Part shown: positions 49,726-58,563 of the stretch, piece after piece | Layout of the letters: each line of letters opens with the position of its first letter | Numbering within the stretch: position 1 is the first letter of the stretch | From: an uncultured Prevotellaceae bacterium | GTDB taxonomy: Bacteria; Bacteroidota; Bacteroidia; Bacteroidales; Bacteroidaceae | NCBI GenBank assembly: GCA_946539475.1 | Contig: CAMNHM010000001.1 | Coordinates: 8,069-72,068 of the forward strand | Length of the DNA: 64,000 nucleotides | Reading direction: 5' to 3' | The notes under the pieces: model-generated | What the model was told of the DNA's origin: nothing | Database searches by the model: none | The model's input: the letters and a program-made list of their open reading frames with translations, nothing else | Position numbers and translations under genes: made by a program

Positions 49726-50997
49726 ATGCTGTACTATCTGTTCAGATTCCTTGAAGACTATAACATCCCGGGGGCGCACCTCTGGAGCTACATCTCCTTC
49801 CGCGCACTCCTGGCGCTGATACTGTCGCTGGTCATCTCGGCATGGTTTGGCGAGCGCTTTATCAAGTGGATGAAGCGACGTAAGATTTTCGAGACAGAGC
49901 GCGACCCGGCTATCGACCCCTTCGGCGTAGAGAAGAAGGGCGTGCCCACGATGGGTGGCATCATCATCATCGTAGCCATCCTGGTGCCCGTCTTGCTGCT
50001 GGGCCGCATACGCAACATATACCTCATCCTGATGGTCATCACCACCCTATGGCTGGGATTCCTCGGCTTCATGGACGACTACATCAAGATTTTCCGAAGG
50101 AACAAGGATGGCTTGAAGGGCAAATACAAGATCATCGGGCAGGTATCGATCGGCTTTATCGTTGGCCTGACGCTCTATCTGAGCCCTGACGTCGTGATGC
50201 GTGAGAATATCAGCGGCACACAGCAGGGCAAGACTGAGGTCGTAAAACACGAAGCCGAAGCCCACAAGTCGCTGCAGACGACCATCCCGTTCACCAAGCA
50301 CCACAACCTGAGCTATAGCGATGTGATGTCGTTCGTAGGCAAGCATAAGGTGGCCGCCGGCTGGATACTCTTCGTGCTGATGACGATCCTCGTGGTGACG
50401 GCCGTGTCGAACGGTGCCAACCTGAACGACGGAATGGACGGCATGTGCGCCGGCAATTCAGCCATCATCGGTGTGGCCCTGGGCATCCTTGCCTACGTAT
50501 CGTCGCACATTGGCTATGCTTCCTATTTCGACATCATGTACATACCACACTCGGAGGAGCTGGTGATATTCCTCTGTGCGTTCGTGGGTGCAATGATCGG
50601 CTTCCTGTGGTACAACGCTTACCCCGCACAGATTTTCATGGGCGACACGGGGTCGCTCACCATCGGAGGCATCATCGGCGTATGTGCCGTCATCATTCAT
50701 AAGGAGCTGTTGCTGCCCATCCTTTGCGGCATCTTCTTTGTCGAGAGCCTCAGCGTCATCATCCAGACGCAGTGGTTCAAGATCCAGAAGCGCAAAGGCA
50801 AGCGGGTGCGCGTGTTCCGTGCCACGCCTATCCACGATAACTTCCGCAAGCTCGACTCTCAGCTCGATGCCACGTCGCATTATCTGCTGAAAGGATGGCC
50901 ACACCGTCCGTTCCACGAGTCGAAGATCACGATACGCTTCTGGATAACCACCATTATCCTGGCAGCGCTGACCATAATTACACTGAAGATAAGATGA
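49726..50997 (+). CDS. mraY: Phospho-MurNAc-pentapeptide transferase MraY
   Basis: This 423-residue polytopic membrane enzyme has about ten membrane segments. It shows the Asp-rich 'LGFMDDYIKIFRRNKDGL', 'NGANLNDGMDGMCAG' and 'IFMGDTGSLTIGG', and a loop with 'ATPIHDNF' near the end. It moves phospho-MurNAc-pentapeptide onto undecaprenyl phosphate to form lipid I. Its stop overlaps the murD start. Confidence 0.96.
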   Translation: MLYYLFRFLEDYNIPGAHLWSYISFRALLALILSLVISAWFGERFIKWMKRRKIFETERDPAIDPFGVEKKGVPTMGGIIIIVAILVPVLLLGRIRNIYLILMVITTLWLGFLGFMDDYIKIFRRNKDGLKGKYKIIGQVSIGFIVGLTLYLSPDVVMRENISGTQQGKTEVVKHEAEAHKSLQTTIPFTKHHNLSYSDVMSFVGKHKVAAGWILFVLMTILVVTAVSNGANLNDGMDGMCAGNSAIIGVALGILAYVSSHIGYASYFDIMYIPHSEELVIFLCAFVGAMIGFLWYNAYPAQIFMGDTGSLTIGGIIGVCAVIIHKELLLPILCGIFFVESLSVIIQTQWFKIQKRKGKRVRVFRATPIHDNFRKLDSQLDATSHYLLKGWPHRPFHESKITIRFWITTIILAALTIITLKIR

Positions 50998-52328
50998 TGA
51001 AAAGAATAGTAATCCTTGGTGCTGGCGAGAGTGGCGCAGGAGCCGCCGTGCTGGCAAAGAAAGAAGGTTTCGACGTGTTCGTCAGCGACATGTCGGCAAT
51101 AGCTCCACGCTACCAGCAGATGCTCGACGAGCATGACATCCGTTGGGAGGAGGGCGGCCATACGGAGAGCCTGATCCTCAATGCCGACGAGATCATCAAG
51201 AGCCCCGGCATCCCTGAGACGGCACCCATGGTACGGAAGGCTGTCGCTGCCGGCATCCCCATCATCAGCGAGATAGAGTTCGCCGGGCGATACACCCAGT
51301 CGAAAATGATCTGTATCACTGGCTCCAACGGCAAGACCACGACCACGAGCCTCATCTACCACATTTTCAAGAATGCCGGCTATGATGCTGGCCTTGCAGG
51401 CAACATCGGCCATTCCCTGGCCTTGCAGGTGGCAGAGGATCCTCACGCCTATTACATCATCGAGCTGTCTTCATTCCAGCTCGACAACATGTACGATTTC
51501 CGCGCCAATATCGCCATTCTGCTCAATATCACCCCCGATCATCTCGACCGCTACAACTACGAGATGCAAAACTACGTCGACGCCAAGATGCGTATTGTGC
51601 AGAATCAGACAGCCGACGATGCCTTCATCTACTGGAACGACGATCCGGTCATCAAGCGCGAACTGGAGAAATACGACATCAAGGCCGTGCAATATCCCTT
51701 CTCCGAATTAAAGGAACGTGGTTCGATAGGATATATTGAGGCAGGGCAATACGTCATCGAGAAGCCCGAGCCATTCAACATGGAACAGGAGGCTCTCAGC
51801 CTGACGGGTCGTCACAACATCTACAATTCGCTAGCTGCAGGAATAGCAGGTAATATTGCAGGAATTAAGAAAGATGTGATCCGTCAGTCGCTGAGTGACT
51901 TCCCCGGAGTGGAGCATCGCCTGGAACGTGTCACGACAGTGCGTGGCGTACAGTATGTAAACGACTCCAAGGCCACCAACGTCGATGCCTGCTGGTACGC
52001 CCTCGACTCCATGCGCACAAAAGTTGTGCTCATCGTTGGCGGCAAAGACAAGGGCAACGACTACGAGCCCATCAAACCGCTCATCCGCGAGAAATGCTCA
52101 GCACTGGTCTACCTGGGTGCTGACAATGCAAAGCTCCACGAGAACTTCGACTCGCTGGGAATCCCCGTGCGCGACACGCACTCCATGCGCGACTGCGTGG
52201 CTGCCTGCTATGAGCTGGCCAAGCCCGGTGAGACGGTGTTGCTATCGCCCTGCTGTGCCTCCTTCGACCTCTTCAAGAACATGGAGGATCGTGGCGAGCA
52301 GTTCAAGCAGCTAGTCAGGAATCTCTAG
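50994..52328 (+). CDS. murD: UDP-MurNAc-L-alanine:D-glutamate ligase MurD
   Basis: This is 444 residues from the ATG that overlaps the mraY stop (ATGATG; 50997 is an alternative). The N-terminal Rossmann fold 'RIVILGAGESGAGAAVLAKK' is followed by the ATP-binding 'ITGSNGKTTTTSLIY', 'NITPDHLDRY' and the C-terminal 'NDSKATNVDACWYALDSM'. It adds D-glutamate to UDP-MurNAc-Ala. A longer frame from 50895 runs through the end of mraY and is rejected. Confidence 0.96.
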   Translation: MMKRIVILGAGESGAGAAVLAKKEGFDVFVSDMSAIAPRYQQMLDEHDIRWEEGGHTESLILNADEIIKSPGIPETAPMVRKAVAAGIPIISEIEFAGRYTQSKMICITGSNGKTTTTSLIYHIFKNAGYDAGLAGNIGHSLALQVAEDPHAYYIIELSSFQLDNMYDFRANIAILLNITPDHLDRYNYEMQNYVDAKMRIVQNQTADDAFIYWNDDPVIKRELEKYDIKAVQYPFSELKERGSIGYIEAGQYVIEKPEPFNMEQEALSLTGRHNIYNSLAAGIAGNIAGIKKDVIRQSLSDFPGVEHRLERVTTVRGVQYVNDSKATNVDACWYALDSMRTKVVLIVGGKDKGNDYEPIKPLIREKCSALVYLGADNAKLHENFDSLGIPVRDTHSMRDCVAACYELAKPGETVLLSPCCASFDLFKNMEDRGEQFKQLVRNL

Positions 52329-52394
52329 GAACGCGGAAATAGCAGTAACATCAGATTTTCACAGAATAAACATACTCCACTAGGACAAAAAAGC

Positions 52395-53678
52395 ATGAAC
52401 AAGAAAATAGGCAATCTCTTCAAGGGTGACAAGGGCATCTGGGCAGTGTTTTTCTTCCTCTGCCTGATCAGCATCATCGAGGTATTTTCCGCCTCGAGCA
52501 CCCTCTCATACAAGAGCCATAACTACATGGGGCCCATTATCTATCATGCTGGCACCCTCTTTGCAGGTATCGTCGTCACGATCGTGACGCTGAATATCCC
52601 ATGCCGATATTTTAAGCTCGTCACGCCGCTATTCCTCATCCTGTCGTTTGCCACACTGCTATGGGTCCTGGCCTTCGGCGAGAGCGTCAATGGCGCCAAC
52701 CGTGTCATCCAGCTTCCTGGCTTCACCTTCCAACCGTCGGAGCTGGCGAAGGGGACGATGGTGCTGGCCACTGCACAGATACTGAGCGCGATGCAGCTGG
52801 AGGATGGGTCGGGAGCCGACTCGAAAGCCATGAAGTACATCCTCTGGCTGGTATTGCCGACGGTTGCCCTGATCGGCGTCGAGAACCTGTCGACGGCCGT
52901 ACTGCTCTTCGGCGTCATCTTCATCATGATGTTCTTCGGCAGGGTGCCAATGTCACAGCTTGGCAAGCTCACGGGCGTGCTGGTACTGATCGTGGGAGTG
53001 TTCGTGACGCTAGTCATCACCTTAGGTAAGGAAAAGGACGACAGCACAGATGCCGCCGTCGCCACGACCGAGGTGACTGCCAGCACCGCGAAGCCGACTG
53101 CCGACAAGCAGGATGAAGGAGTGACGTCAAAGGTGTTCCATCGCTTTACCACGTGGAAGCATCGACTGCTAGATCATACTTCCCGCCCCGACGATCCCGA
53201 CGACTTCAGCGTCAAGGACAATTTCCAGGTGGCACATTCCCATTTTGCCATCGCTTCCGCAGGCATCATTGGCAAGGGACCCGGAAACTCCGTAGAGCGC
53301 GACTATCTGCCGCAGGCATTCTCCGACTTCATCTTCTCCATCATCATCGAGGAGATGGGACTCATAGGAGCCATCGTCGTAGTGTTCCTCTACGTGATAC
53401 TCCTCTTCCGATCGGCGCGGATAGCGGGGCGGTGTGAGAACAACTTCCCGGCCTTCCTCGTCATGGGGCTGTCGATCCTACTAGTGGCACAGGCATGTAT
53501 CAACATGATGGTGGCAGTCGACATCGGCCCGGTCACCGGCCAGCCGCTGCCGCTGGTGTCGAAAGGCGGCACTTCAACCCTTGTCAGCTGCGCCTATATA
53601 GGTGCCATCCTGAGCGTGAGCCGTTCGGCCAAGAAACTCCAGGCAGCGAAGAAGGGTGTCAATAATGAATCAGAGTAG
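52395..53678 (+). CDS. ftsW: Septal peptidoglycan glycosyltransferase FtsW
   Basis: This 427-residue SEDS-family membrane protein shows 'FTFQPSELAKGTMVL' and the C-terminal 'QPLPLVSKGGTSTLVSCAYIG', the SEDS signatures. Between membrane segments there is a hydrophilic stretch rich in Asp, Thr and Ala ('KEKDDSTDAAVATTEVTAST', about residues 213-245). It precedes the long loop with 'SHFAIASAGIIGKGPGNS', and its variable first part is longer than in many FtsW proteins. It polymerises lipid II at the septum with the FtsI encoded upstream. Confidence 0.95.
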   Translation: MNKKIGNLFKGDKGIWAVFFFLCLISIIEVFSASSTLSYKSHNYMGPIIYHAGTLFAGIVVTIVTLNIPCRYFKLVTPLFLILSFATLLWVLAFGESVNGANRVIQLPGFTFQPSELAKGTMVLATAQILSAMQLEDGSGADSKAMKYILWLVLPTVALIGVENLSTAVLLFGVIFIMMFFGRVPMSQLGKLTGVLVLIVGVFVTLVITLGKEKDDSTDAAVATTEVTASTAKPTADKQDEGVTSKVFHRFTTWKHRLLDHTSRPDDPDDFSVKDNFQVAHSHFAIASAGIIGKGPGNSVERDYLPQAFSDFIFSIIIEEMGLIGAIVVVFLYVILLFRSARIAGRCENNFPAFLVMGLSILLVAQACINMMVAVDIGPVTGQPLPLVSKGGTSTLVSCAYIGAILSVSRSAKKLQAAKKGVNNESE

Positions 53679-53690
53679 ACAATAAGAAAT

Positions 53691-54797
53691 ATGAAAGAAG
53701 CGTTAAGAGTCATCATCAGCGGAGGCGGCACAGGAGGTCACATCTTCCCTGCCATCTCGATAGCGAATGCCATCCGTGAACTGGAGCCCGAGGCGAAGAT
53801 CCTCTTCGTCGGAGCCCAGGGACGCATGGAAATGCAGCGTGTGCCGCAGGCAGGCTATGAGATAGTCGGCCTGCCCATCCAAGGCTTCGACCGCAAGAAC
53901 CTGCTGAAAAATGTGAAAGTGCTCTATCTGGTGTGGAAGAGCCAGCGCATGGCCCGTCAGATCATCAAAGACTTCCGCCCTCAGGTAGCAGTCGGCGTGG
54001 GCGGCTATGCCAGTGGTCCGCTGTTGAACAAAGCCGCAGAGATGGGAATACCCTGTCTCATTCAAGAGCAGAACAGCTATGCCGGCGTCACCAACAAGCT
54101 TCTGGCAAAGAAAGTTCAGAAGATCTGCGTGGCATACGAGGGCATGGACCGCTTCTTTCCCAAGGAGAAGATCATGCTGACGGGCAATCCTGTGCGCCAG
54201 GCACTGCTTCAGTCGACCATCTCCCGCGAAGAAGCATTACGGTCGTTCGGCCTCGACACCTCGAAGAAGACAATCCTCCTCGTGGGAGGCAGCCTGGGCG
54301 CTCGCACGATCAACGAGAGCGTACTGCAGCATCTCGACGACATCAGCTCGTCGGGCATGCAGTTCATCTGGCAGACAGGCAAGTACTACAGTGCAAAGAT
54401 AGCCGAGGAGCTGAAGCAGAAAGGACAGCCCGAAAACCTCAAAGTGACAGACTTCATCACCGACATGGCAGCCGCCTATCGGGCTGCCGACCTGGTCATC
54501 AGCCGAGCAGGAGCAGGCAGCATCAGTGAGTTCTGCCTACTTGGCAAGCCCGTGATCCTGGTGCCGAGCCCCAACGTGGCCGAAGACCACCAGACGAAGA
54601 ACGCCATGGCGCTCGTCGACCGCCAGGCCGCCCTTTACGTCAAGGATGCCGACGCCCCCGAGAAGCTTATCCGACTGGCCATCGCCACGGCTGCCGACGA
54701 CAGCCGTCTGAAGAGCCTCAGCGAGAATGTGCTGAAAATGGCATTGCCCGACAGCGCGGCAATCATTGCCCGCGAGGTCATTGCACTGTCAAAATAG
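53691..54797 (+). CDS. murG: Lipid II synthase MurG
   Basis: This 368-residue peripheral membrane glycosyltransferase shows 'ISGGGTGGHIFPAISIA', 'GVGGYASGPLLNKA', 'LIQEQNSYAGVTNKLLA', 'LLVGGSLGARTIN' and 'ISRAGAGSISEFCLLGKPVILVPSPNVAEDHQTKNA' (in pieces), the full set of MurG motifs. It adds GlcNAc to lipid I. Confidence 0.96.
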   Translation: MKEALRVIISGGGTGGHIFPAISIANAIRELEPEAKILFVGAQGRMEMQRVPQAGYEIVGLPIQGFDRKNLLKNVKVLYLVWKSQRMARQIIKDFRPQVAVGVGGYASGPLLNKAAEMGIPCLIQEQNSYAGVTNKLLAKKVQKICVAYEGMDRFFPKEKIMLTGNPVRQALLQSTISREEALRSFGLDTSKKTILLVGGSLGARTINESVLQHLDDISSSGMQFIWQTGKYYSAKIAEELKQKGQPENLKVTDFITDMAAAYRAADLVISRAGAGSISEFCLLGKPVILVPSPNVAEDHQTKNAMALVDRQAALYVKDADAPEKLIRLAIATAADDSRLKSLSENVLKMALPDSAAIIAREVIALSK

Positions 54798-54821
54798 AAA
54801 ACTTTTAGATAGAAGAATACA

Positions 54822-56201
54822 ATGGATTTCAAAAACATAAAAGCCGTTTATTTCATCGGAGCAGGGGGTATAGGCATGAGTGCCATCGCCCGCTACTTCG
54901 TCACCCGCGGACTGGTGGTCGGCGGCTACGACAAGACACCTACTGAGCTGACGCGCCGACTGGAAAAGGAAGGTGTGCTGATGCACTACGAAGAGAATGT
55001 CAACGAGCTCCCCCACGCCTGCAAAGACCCCGAGAAATGCCTCGTCGTCTATACGCCGGCGGTGCCTGAGAGCCACGAGGAGCTGCAGTATTTCAGGAAG
55101 AACGGATTCACGGTGATGAAGCGTGCACAGGTGCTCGGCTTGCTCACTGAGCAAATGCGAGGCCTCTGCGTGGCCGGCACTCATGGAAAGACGACGACGT
55201 CGACCATGTGCGCACATATCATGCATCAGAGCCACGTCGACTGCAATGCCTTCCTGGGTGGGATATCGAAAAACTATGGCACGAACTACATCCTCAGCCA
55301 GTCGGAATACGTTGTCATCGAGGCCGACGAGTTCGACCGCAGCTTCCATTGGCTCAAGCCATACATCACCGTCATCACGAGCACAGACCCCGACCACCTC
55401 GACATCTACGGCACGAAAGAGGCCTACCTGGAGAGCTTCCGCCACTATACCGAGCTCATCCAGCCCGAGGGAGCACTCATCGTCCACCGCGGCCTGGAGA
55501 TGAAGGAGAGCCTGCAGCCTGGCGTGCGACGCTATGACTATAGCCTCTCCGAGGGTGACTTCCACGCCGAAAACATCCGCATGGAGAACGGCGACATCAT
55601 CTTTGACTTCATATCGCCTTTCGAAAATGTCAGGAACGTTGAGCTCGGACAGCCCGTGCCCATCAACATTGAGAATGGCATTGCAGCCATGGCTATGGCA
55701 CAGCTGGCTGGCTGTACGGCTGAAGAGCTGCGCATAGGCATGCTCAGCTTCAGTGGTGTCGACCGCCGCTTCGACTTCAAGATCAAGACCCCCGAGCTGG
55801 TGTTCCTCTCCGACTATGCACACCATCCCAAGGAGATCTACCAGAGTGCGCGCAGCATGCGAGAGCTATATCGCGGCCGCCGCATCACGGCCATTTTCCA
55901 GCCACATCTCTATACGCGTACGCGCGACTTCTACCGTGAGTTTGCCGATGCCCTGAGCCAGCTCGACGAGGTGATCCTCACCGACATCTATCCAGCACGC
56001 GAAGAGCCGATCGAAGGCGTCACGTCGAAGCTCATCTACGACTGCCTGGCGCCTGGTGTAGAGAAACAGCTTATCACGAAGGACGACGTAATACCCTTGG
56101 TGAAGAGCCGAAAGTTCGACGTACTGATCGTACTTGGTGCCGGCGACCTCGACACCCTGGTGCCACAGATAGCCAATATCCTGAAGAGAAAATCAGAATA
56201 A
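54822..56201 (+). CDS. murC: UDP-MurNAc-L-alanine ligase MurC
   Basis: This 459-residue Mur ligase has an N-terminal nucleotide-binding 'YFIGAGGIGMSAIARYF', the ATP-binding 'VAGTHGKTTTSTMCAHI', 'EADEFDRSFHWLKP' and 'SDYAHHPKEIYQS'. It adds L-alanine to UDP-MurNAc, the first step of stem peptide building. Confidence 0.96.
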   Translation: MDFKNIKAVYFIGAGGIGMSAIARYFVTRGLVVGGYDKTPTELTRRLEKEGVLMHYEENVNELPHACKDPEKCLVVYTPAVPESHEELQYFRKNGFTVMKRAQVLGLLTEQMRGLCVAGTHGKTTTSTMCAHIMHQSHVDCNAFLGGISKNYGTNYILSQSEYVVIEADEFDRSFHWLKPYITVITSTDPDHLDIYGTKEAYLESFRHYTELIQPEGALIVHRGLEMKESLQPGVRRYDYSLSEGDFHAENIRMENGDIIFDFISPFENVRNVELGQPVPINIENGIAAMAMAQLAGCTAEELRIGMLSFSGVDRRFDFKIKTPELVFLSDYAHHPKEIYQSARSMRELYRGRRITAIFQPHLYTRTRDFYREFADALSQLDEVILTDIYPAREEPIEGVTSKLIYDCLAPGVEKQLITKDDVIPLVKSRKFDVLIVLGAGDLDTLVPQIANILKRKSE

Positions 56202-56216
56202 CAACAAAGACAAGCC

Positions 56217-56957
56217 ATGCAGAATTGGAAGAAAACGCTCATCATCACCTTTAATGTCATCATCGGCATCTACCTGCTGTTGGCCGTCACGGCCTTCAAC
56301 AAGCCAGCCGAAGAGGGCATCGTCTGTCAGGGTGTGCAAGTGACGATCGACAAGGGCATGATAGAGGGATTCCTCACTGCCGCCGACGTGACGCGCATGC
56401 TCAACGAGAGCCATGCCAATCCTGTGGGCAAGACGCTGGCCACGGTCAATCTGCGCATGATGGAGGAGGTGCTCGAGAAGGAGGAGCTCATCGAGCAAGC
56501 TGAGTGCTACAAGACGCAGAGTGGCAACGTCAACATCCGCGTGACGGAGCGCATACCCGTCGTGCGCATTCTGGCAGCAAACGGCGAAGACTATTATGTG
56601 GACAAGGATGGGCGGTTGCTTCAAAACATCGGATACGCGTGCAACCTGATGGTCGCCACAGGATATATCAGCCGTCCGTTTGCCAGTACGGTGCTGGCTC
56701 CCGTCGGCAGGATCATCATGGGCGACGACTTCTGGCGCAACCAGATTGAGCAGATCAACGTACTCTCTGACAACACCCTCGAGCTGGTGCCGCGCGTCGG
56801 CGACCACATCCTCTACCTCGGACGGCCTGTCGGCGTGACAAAGAAGCTGGAGCGCCTTCGCAAATTCTACAAGTACGGGCTCAGCCAGGTTGGCTGGAAC
56901 AAATACTCACGCATCAGCGTCGAGTATGGCAATCAGATAGTATGCAAGAAAAGATAA
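56217..56957 (+). CDS. ftsQ: FtsQ-like cell division protein
   Basis: This 246-residue protein has one N-terminal membrane helix ('LIITFNVIIGIYLLLAVTAF') and a periplasmic part with a POTRA-like segment ('GVQVTIDKGMIEGFLTAADVTRML'). The FtsQ beta domain follows ('GNVNIRVTERIPVVRILAAN', 'YYVDKDGRLLQN'). It lies between murC and ftsA, the conserved position. It scaffolds FtsL and the septal synthase. Confidence 0.9.
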   Translation: MQNWKKTLIITFNVIIGIYLLLAVTAFNKPAEEGIVCQGVQVTIDKGMIEGFLTAADVTRMLNESHANPVGKTLATVNLRMMEEVLEKEELIEQAECYKTQSGNVNIRVTERIPVVRILAANGEDYYVDKDGRLLQNIGYACNLMVATGYISRPFASTVLAPVGRIIMGDDFWRNQIEQINVLSDNTLELVPRVGDHILYLGRPVGVTKKLERLRKFYKYGLSQVGWNKYSRISVEYGNQIVCKKR

Positions 56958-56986
56958 TACGACATTCACAAAAAATTCAAAATAGT

Positions 56987-58438
56987 ATGGTGGCAGAACA
57001 AAAAGAATTCATCGTGGCAATAGAGCTCGGTTCATCGAAAGTGACCGCCATTGCCGGACAGAAGAAACCCGACGGCAGCATATCGGTGCTCGCCATGGTC
57101 AGGGAAAATTCGTCCTCGTTCATCAAGAAGGGCGTAGTGTACAATATCGACAAGACGGCCCAATGCCTGACGAGCATTGTCAAGAAGCTGGAGGCGCAGC
57201 TGCATACACGGATTGTACAGGTGTTCGTGGGCGTCGGCGGACAGTCGCTGCGCTCTGTCCGCAACAGTGTGGGCCGCGACCTGCCTCCCGACTCTATCGT
57301 CACGCAGGAGATGGTGGTCGAGCTGATGGATGCCAACTGGAATCTGGAATATCCCGACCAGAAGATTCTGGATGTTGCCGAGCAGGAATATCGGGTCGAC
57401 TCACAGCTGCAGATGGACCCCGTCGGCATTCGCGCCACGCGCCTCGAGGGAAACTTCCTCAACATCCTGGTGCGCAAGGCCTTCTTCCAGAATCTGAACA
57501 AGTGTTTCGAGATTGCCGGCATCAAGGTGGCTGAGATGTATCTTGCACCCTTGGCCCTTGCCAATGCCGTGCTCACCGAGGCTGAGAAGCGCTCAGGCTG
57601 TGCCCTGGTCGACATCGGCGCCGACACCACGACCGTCAGCGTCTTTTGGAAGAACATCCTACGCCACCTTGCCGTCATCCCACTGGGATCAAACAATGTC
57701 ACCAAGGACATTGCATCGCTGCAGATGGAAGAGGGCGATGCCGAGCAGATGAAGCTCAAGTATGGCTCAGCCTATACCGACAACAACGAGATAGACTCCA
57801 CGCTGAAATACAGCGTCGATCCCGACCGCCAGATAGAGAGTCGCCGCTTCATTGAGATCGTCGAGGGGCGCATGCAGGAAATCATCGAGAACGTCAGTGC
57901 TCAGATACCGCCCGAATATTCCGACAAGCTGCTAGGAGGTATCATCGTCACGGGTGGCGGCTCGAACATGAAGAACATCGAGAAGGCATTCTCCATCTAT
58001 ACGCGCATTGAAAAGGTACGCGTGGCGAAGTTCGTCACCGTGGCCATCAACTCGAGCAACGACCAGCTCAAGGCTCACAACGCGATGTACAACACCCTGC
58101 TCGGACTGTTGGCAAAAGGCGACATCAACTGTGCAGGCGGTGGCATCAACGCCAGTGGCGACCTCTTCGCCGAGGAGACGAAGAACGATCCTGTGCTGCC
58201 CGAGCGGAAAGCACGTCAGGCTCATGAGACGCAGACCGGCACCATCCGCACTCAGGAGGAAGAGGACAAGGCTGCCGAGGAGGCTCGTCTCCGTCGTGAG
58301 GAAGAGGAGCGCGAGCGCCGTCTGCAGGAAGAGCACGAGCGCGAGGAGGAGCGCCGCCGCAAGAAAGAAAACAGCAGGTGGAATCGCACCAAGCGCTCCA
58401 TATCGAACTTCATCCAACACATCGTCGACGACGAGTAA
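56987..58438 (+). CDS. ftsA: Cell division protein FtsA
   Basis: This is 483 residues from MVAEQKEFIVAIELGSSKVTA (56987). An in-frame ATG at 56942 overlaps the ftsQ end but adds a non-homologous leader. The actin-like fold shows 'IELGSSKVTAIAG', 'ALVDIGADTTTVSVFW' and 'GGIIVTGGGSNMKNIEKAF'. After the core there is a highly charged Glu/Arg segment (about residues 425-465, 'EEARLRREEEERERRLQEEH'), then a basic amphipathic C-terminal helix for membrane binding ('RTKRSISNFIQHIVDDE'). It anchors FtsZ to the membrane. Confidence 0.95.
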   Translation: MVAEQKEFIVAIELGSSKVTAIAGQKKPDGSISVLAMVRENSSSFIKKGVVYNIDKTAQCLTSIVKKLEAQLHTRIVQVFVGVGGQSLRSVRNSVGRDLPPDSIVTQEMVVELMDANWNLEYPDQKILDVAEQEYRVDSQLQMDPVGIRATRLEGNFLNILVRKAFFQNLNKCFEIAGIKVAEMYLAPLALANAVLTEAEKRSGCALVDIGADTTTVSVFWKNILRHLAVIPLGSNNVTKDIASLQMEEGDAEQMKLKYGSAYTDNNEIDSTLKYSVDPDRQIESRRFIEIVEGRMQEIIENVSAQIPPEYSDKLLGGIIVTGGGSNMKNIEKAFSIYTRIEKVRVAKFVTVAINSSNDQLKAHNAMYNTLLGLLAKGDINCAGGGINASGDLFAEETKNDPVLPERKARQAHETQTGTIRTQEEEDKAAEEARLRREEEERERRLQEEHEREEERRRKKENSRWNRTKRSISNFIQHIVDDE

Positions 58439-58460
58439 AGTGAGTCCTCGGGATCCCGAA

Positions 58461-58524
58461 GCCCCGAGACCACGAGATCACGAAGCCACGAGATCACGAA
58501 GCCCCGAGACCACGAGATCACGAA
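58461..58524. repeat. 40-bp tandem repeat between ftsA and ftsZ
   Basis: A 40-bp unit (58461-58500) recurs partly at 58501-58524. Inside it the 16-bp CCACGAGATCACGAAG-like segment occurs three times. The 125-bp ftsA-ftsZ gap consists largely of this repeat and an A-rich stretch. No promoter consensus was found in it. Confidence 0.75.
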
Positions 58525-58563
58525 AAAAAGAAAACATCAGAAAACAAAAAACGACCACTCAAA

